DNA of 64,000 nucleotides. Origin: Axinella damicornis (lineage: Eukaryota > Porifera > Demospongiae > Axinellida > Axinellidae). The position numbers were made by a program, and so were the translations under genes. Within the stretch, counting starts at the first letter, position 1, and each line of letters opens with the position of its first letter. The notes beneath the pieces are model-generated. The model did no database searches and was not told where the DNA came from. It saw only the letters and a program-made list of their open reading frames with translations. Shown here piece after piece: positions 62,996-64,000 of the stretch. The DNA is taken from positions 12,398,781-12,462,780 of the forward strand of contig OZ007508.1 of assembly GCA_963931865.1 (NCBI GenBank), written 5' to 3'.

Positions 62996-63943
62996 CAAGG
63001 GAAATGGGGAAGGGACAGGAGGACAAGGGAAGGAAAAAAGGGAGGAATTTAAGGGAGGAATAAGGGACGAGGGGATAGAGGACGAGGGGGAGGAAGGGAG
63101 GAATAAGGGATGAGAGGAGGGAGGAGGGAAGGGGAGGAAGGGGAGGGAGGGGGAAGGGGAGGAATGGAGGAATAAGGGATGATGGGAGGAAGGAGGGAAG
63201 GGAGGAAGAAAGGAGGAGGGAGGGAGGGGGAAGGGGAGGAAGGGGAGGGAGGAGGAAGGGAGGAACAAGGGAGAAGGGGAGGGAGGAGGGGAGGGAGGAA
63301 GGGATTAGGGGAGGGAGGAGGGAAGGGAGGAAGAAGGGAGGAGGGAGGGAGGGGGAAGGGGAGGAAGGGAGGGACAAGGGACGAGGGGAGGGGAGGAAAG
63401 GATTAGGGGAAGGGAGGAAGAAGGGAGGAGGGAGGGAAGGGGAGGAGGGGAGGGAGGGGCAAGGGAAGGAAGGGAGGAACAATGGACGAGGGGGGGGAGG
63501 AGGGAAGGGAGGAAGGGATGAGGGAGGGAGGAGGGAAGGGAGGAAGAAGGGAGGAGGAAGGGAGGAGGAAGCGGAGGAGGGGGAGGGAGGGGGAAGGGGA
63601 GGAAGGGAGGAACAAGGGACGAGGGGAGGGGAGGAAGGGATTAGGGGAGGGAGGAGGGAAGGGAGGAAGAAGGGAGGAGGGAGGGAAGGGGAAGGGGAGG
63701 AGGGGGAGGGAGGGGCAAGGGGAGGAAGGGAGGAACAAGGGAGGAGGGGAGGGAGGAGGGAAGGGAGGAAGGGATGAGGGAGGAAGGAGGGAAGGGAGGA
63801 AGAAGGGAGGAGGGAGGGAGGGGGAAGGGGAAGAAGGAGAGGGAAGGGGGAGGGGAAGGGGGGGAAGGATGAATAAGGGACGAGGGGAGGAAGGAGGGAA
63901 GCGAGGAAGGTAGGGAGGGGGAGGAGGGGGAATGGGAGGGGAC
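62996..63943. repeat. 950-bp GGGAAGGGAGGA purine tract against a PDZ-gene acceptor
   Basis: Imperfect tandem array with a higher-order unit of about 105-130 bp (marked by GGAACAAGGGACGAGGGG and GGGAGGAAGAAGGGAGGAGG). The pyrimidine strand is sense and ends near the acceptor at 62983-62984. The 346-residue Pro/Ser/Leu frame is a repeat translation. Confidence 0.95.
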
Positions 63944-64000
63944 TAGTCAAACTCTTGGATGAATCTGAATCATCAGAGAGCACCCCAATACGTTGGCTGT
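63944..64000 (-). CDS. Possible upstream exon of the PDZ gene (partial)
   Basis: Beyond the purine tract the minus strand is open with an acidic Ser stretch (LSDDSDSSKS), compositionally unlike the repeat. No clear donor was identified, so the exon boundary is unknown. Confidence 0.3.

Noticed and set aside
62943..63983. 346-residue Pro/Ser/Leu frame (minus)
   Set aside because: Repeat translation of the 62996-63943 tract; only its end overlaps the PDZ-gene exon at 62908-62982.

Overview
This is a piece of an animal nuclear genome: the genes are split by GT-AG introns, the proteins are metazoan orthologues (NAMPT, NUP35, SLC37A4), there is no operon structure, and transposon debris is dense and varied. 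Microsatellites, fold-back DNA elements and the gene families suggest a non-bilaterian marine invertebrate, plausibly a sponge. That placement is an inference.

Layout. (1) 70-2033, plus strand: last coding exon of an unrecognised Ser/Thr/Pro-rich, acidic protein with a basic C-terminus. (2) 3963-9624: a decayed 5.7-kb DNA transposon with terminal inverted repeats (TIRs) and a broken DDE transposase whose motif order resembles Transib/RAG1; another element is nested in it. (3) 9696-26083, minus strand: a complete 17-exon NAMPT gene (NAD salvage, 483 aa); intron 13 holds a dead pogo/Tigger element. (4) 26850-49621, minus strand: a complete 11-exon NUP35 gene (nucleoporin, 347 or 350 aa); introns 9 and 10 are filled with Ty3/gypsy, LINE, TTAA-type, hAT-type and fold-back elements. 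(5) 49776-53656, plus strand: a complete 4-exon SLC37A4-like glucose-6-phosphate translocase gene (441 aa), divergent from NUP35, with only 154 bp between the two start codons. (6) 55154-62982, minus strand: at least 12 exons of a coiled-coil protein with a C-terminal whirlin-like PDZ domain; its 5' end is probably outside the window.

The exon models were assembled by hand. Every internal junction was checked for GT/AG and for codon phase, and the phases agree through all four multi-exon genes. The genes are unrelated in pathway, so no functional cluster is claimed.

The most striking structure is not a gene. Nearly every long simple repeat here lies directly against a 3' splice site, with the C-rich (CT, CCCT or CA) strand as the sense strand. 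A second notable signal is a set of tiny palindromic elements beginning TAGCCTCGTTCCCAGG, flanked by 9-bp target duplications and as short as 50 bp. A third is the Transib/RAG1-like element together with a 554-bp non-autonomous relative in NUP35 intron 4.
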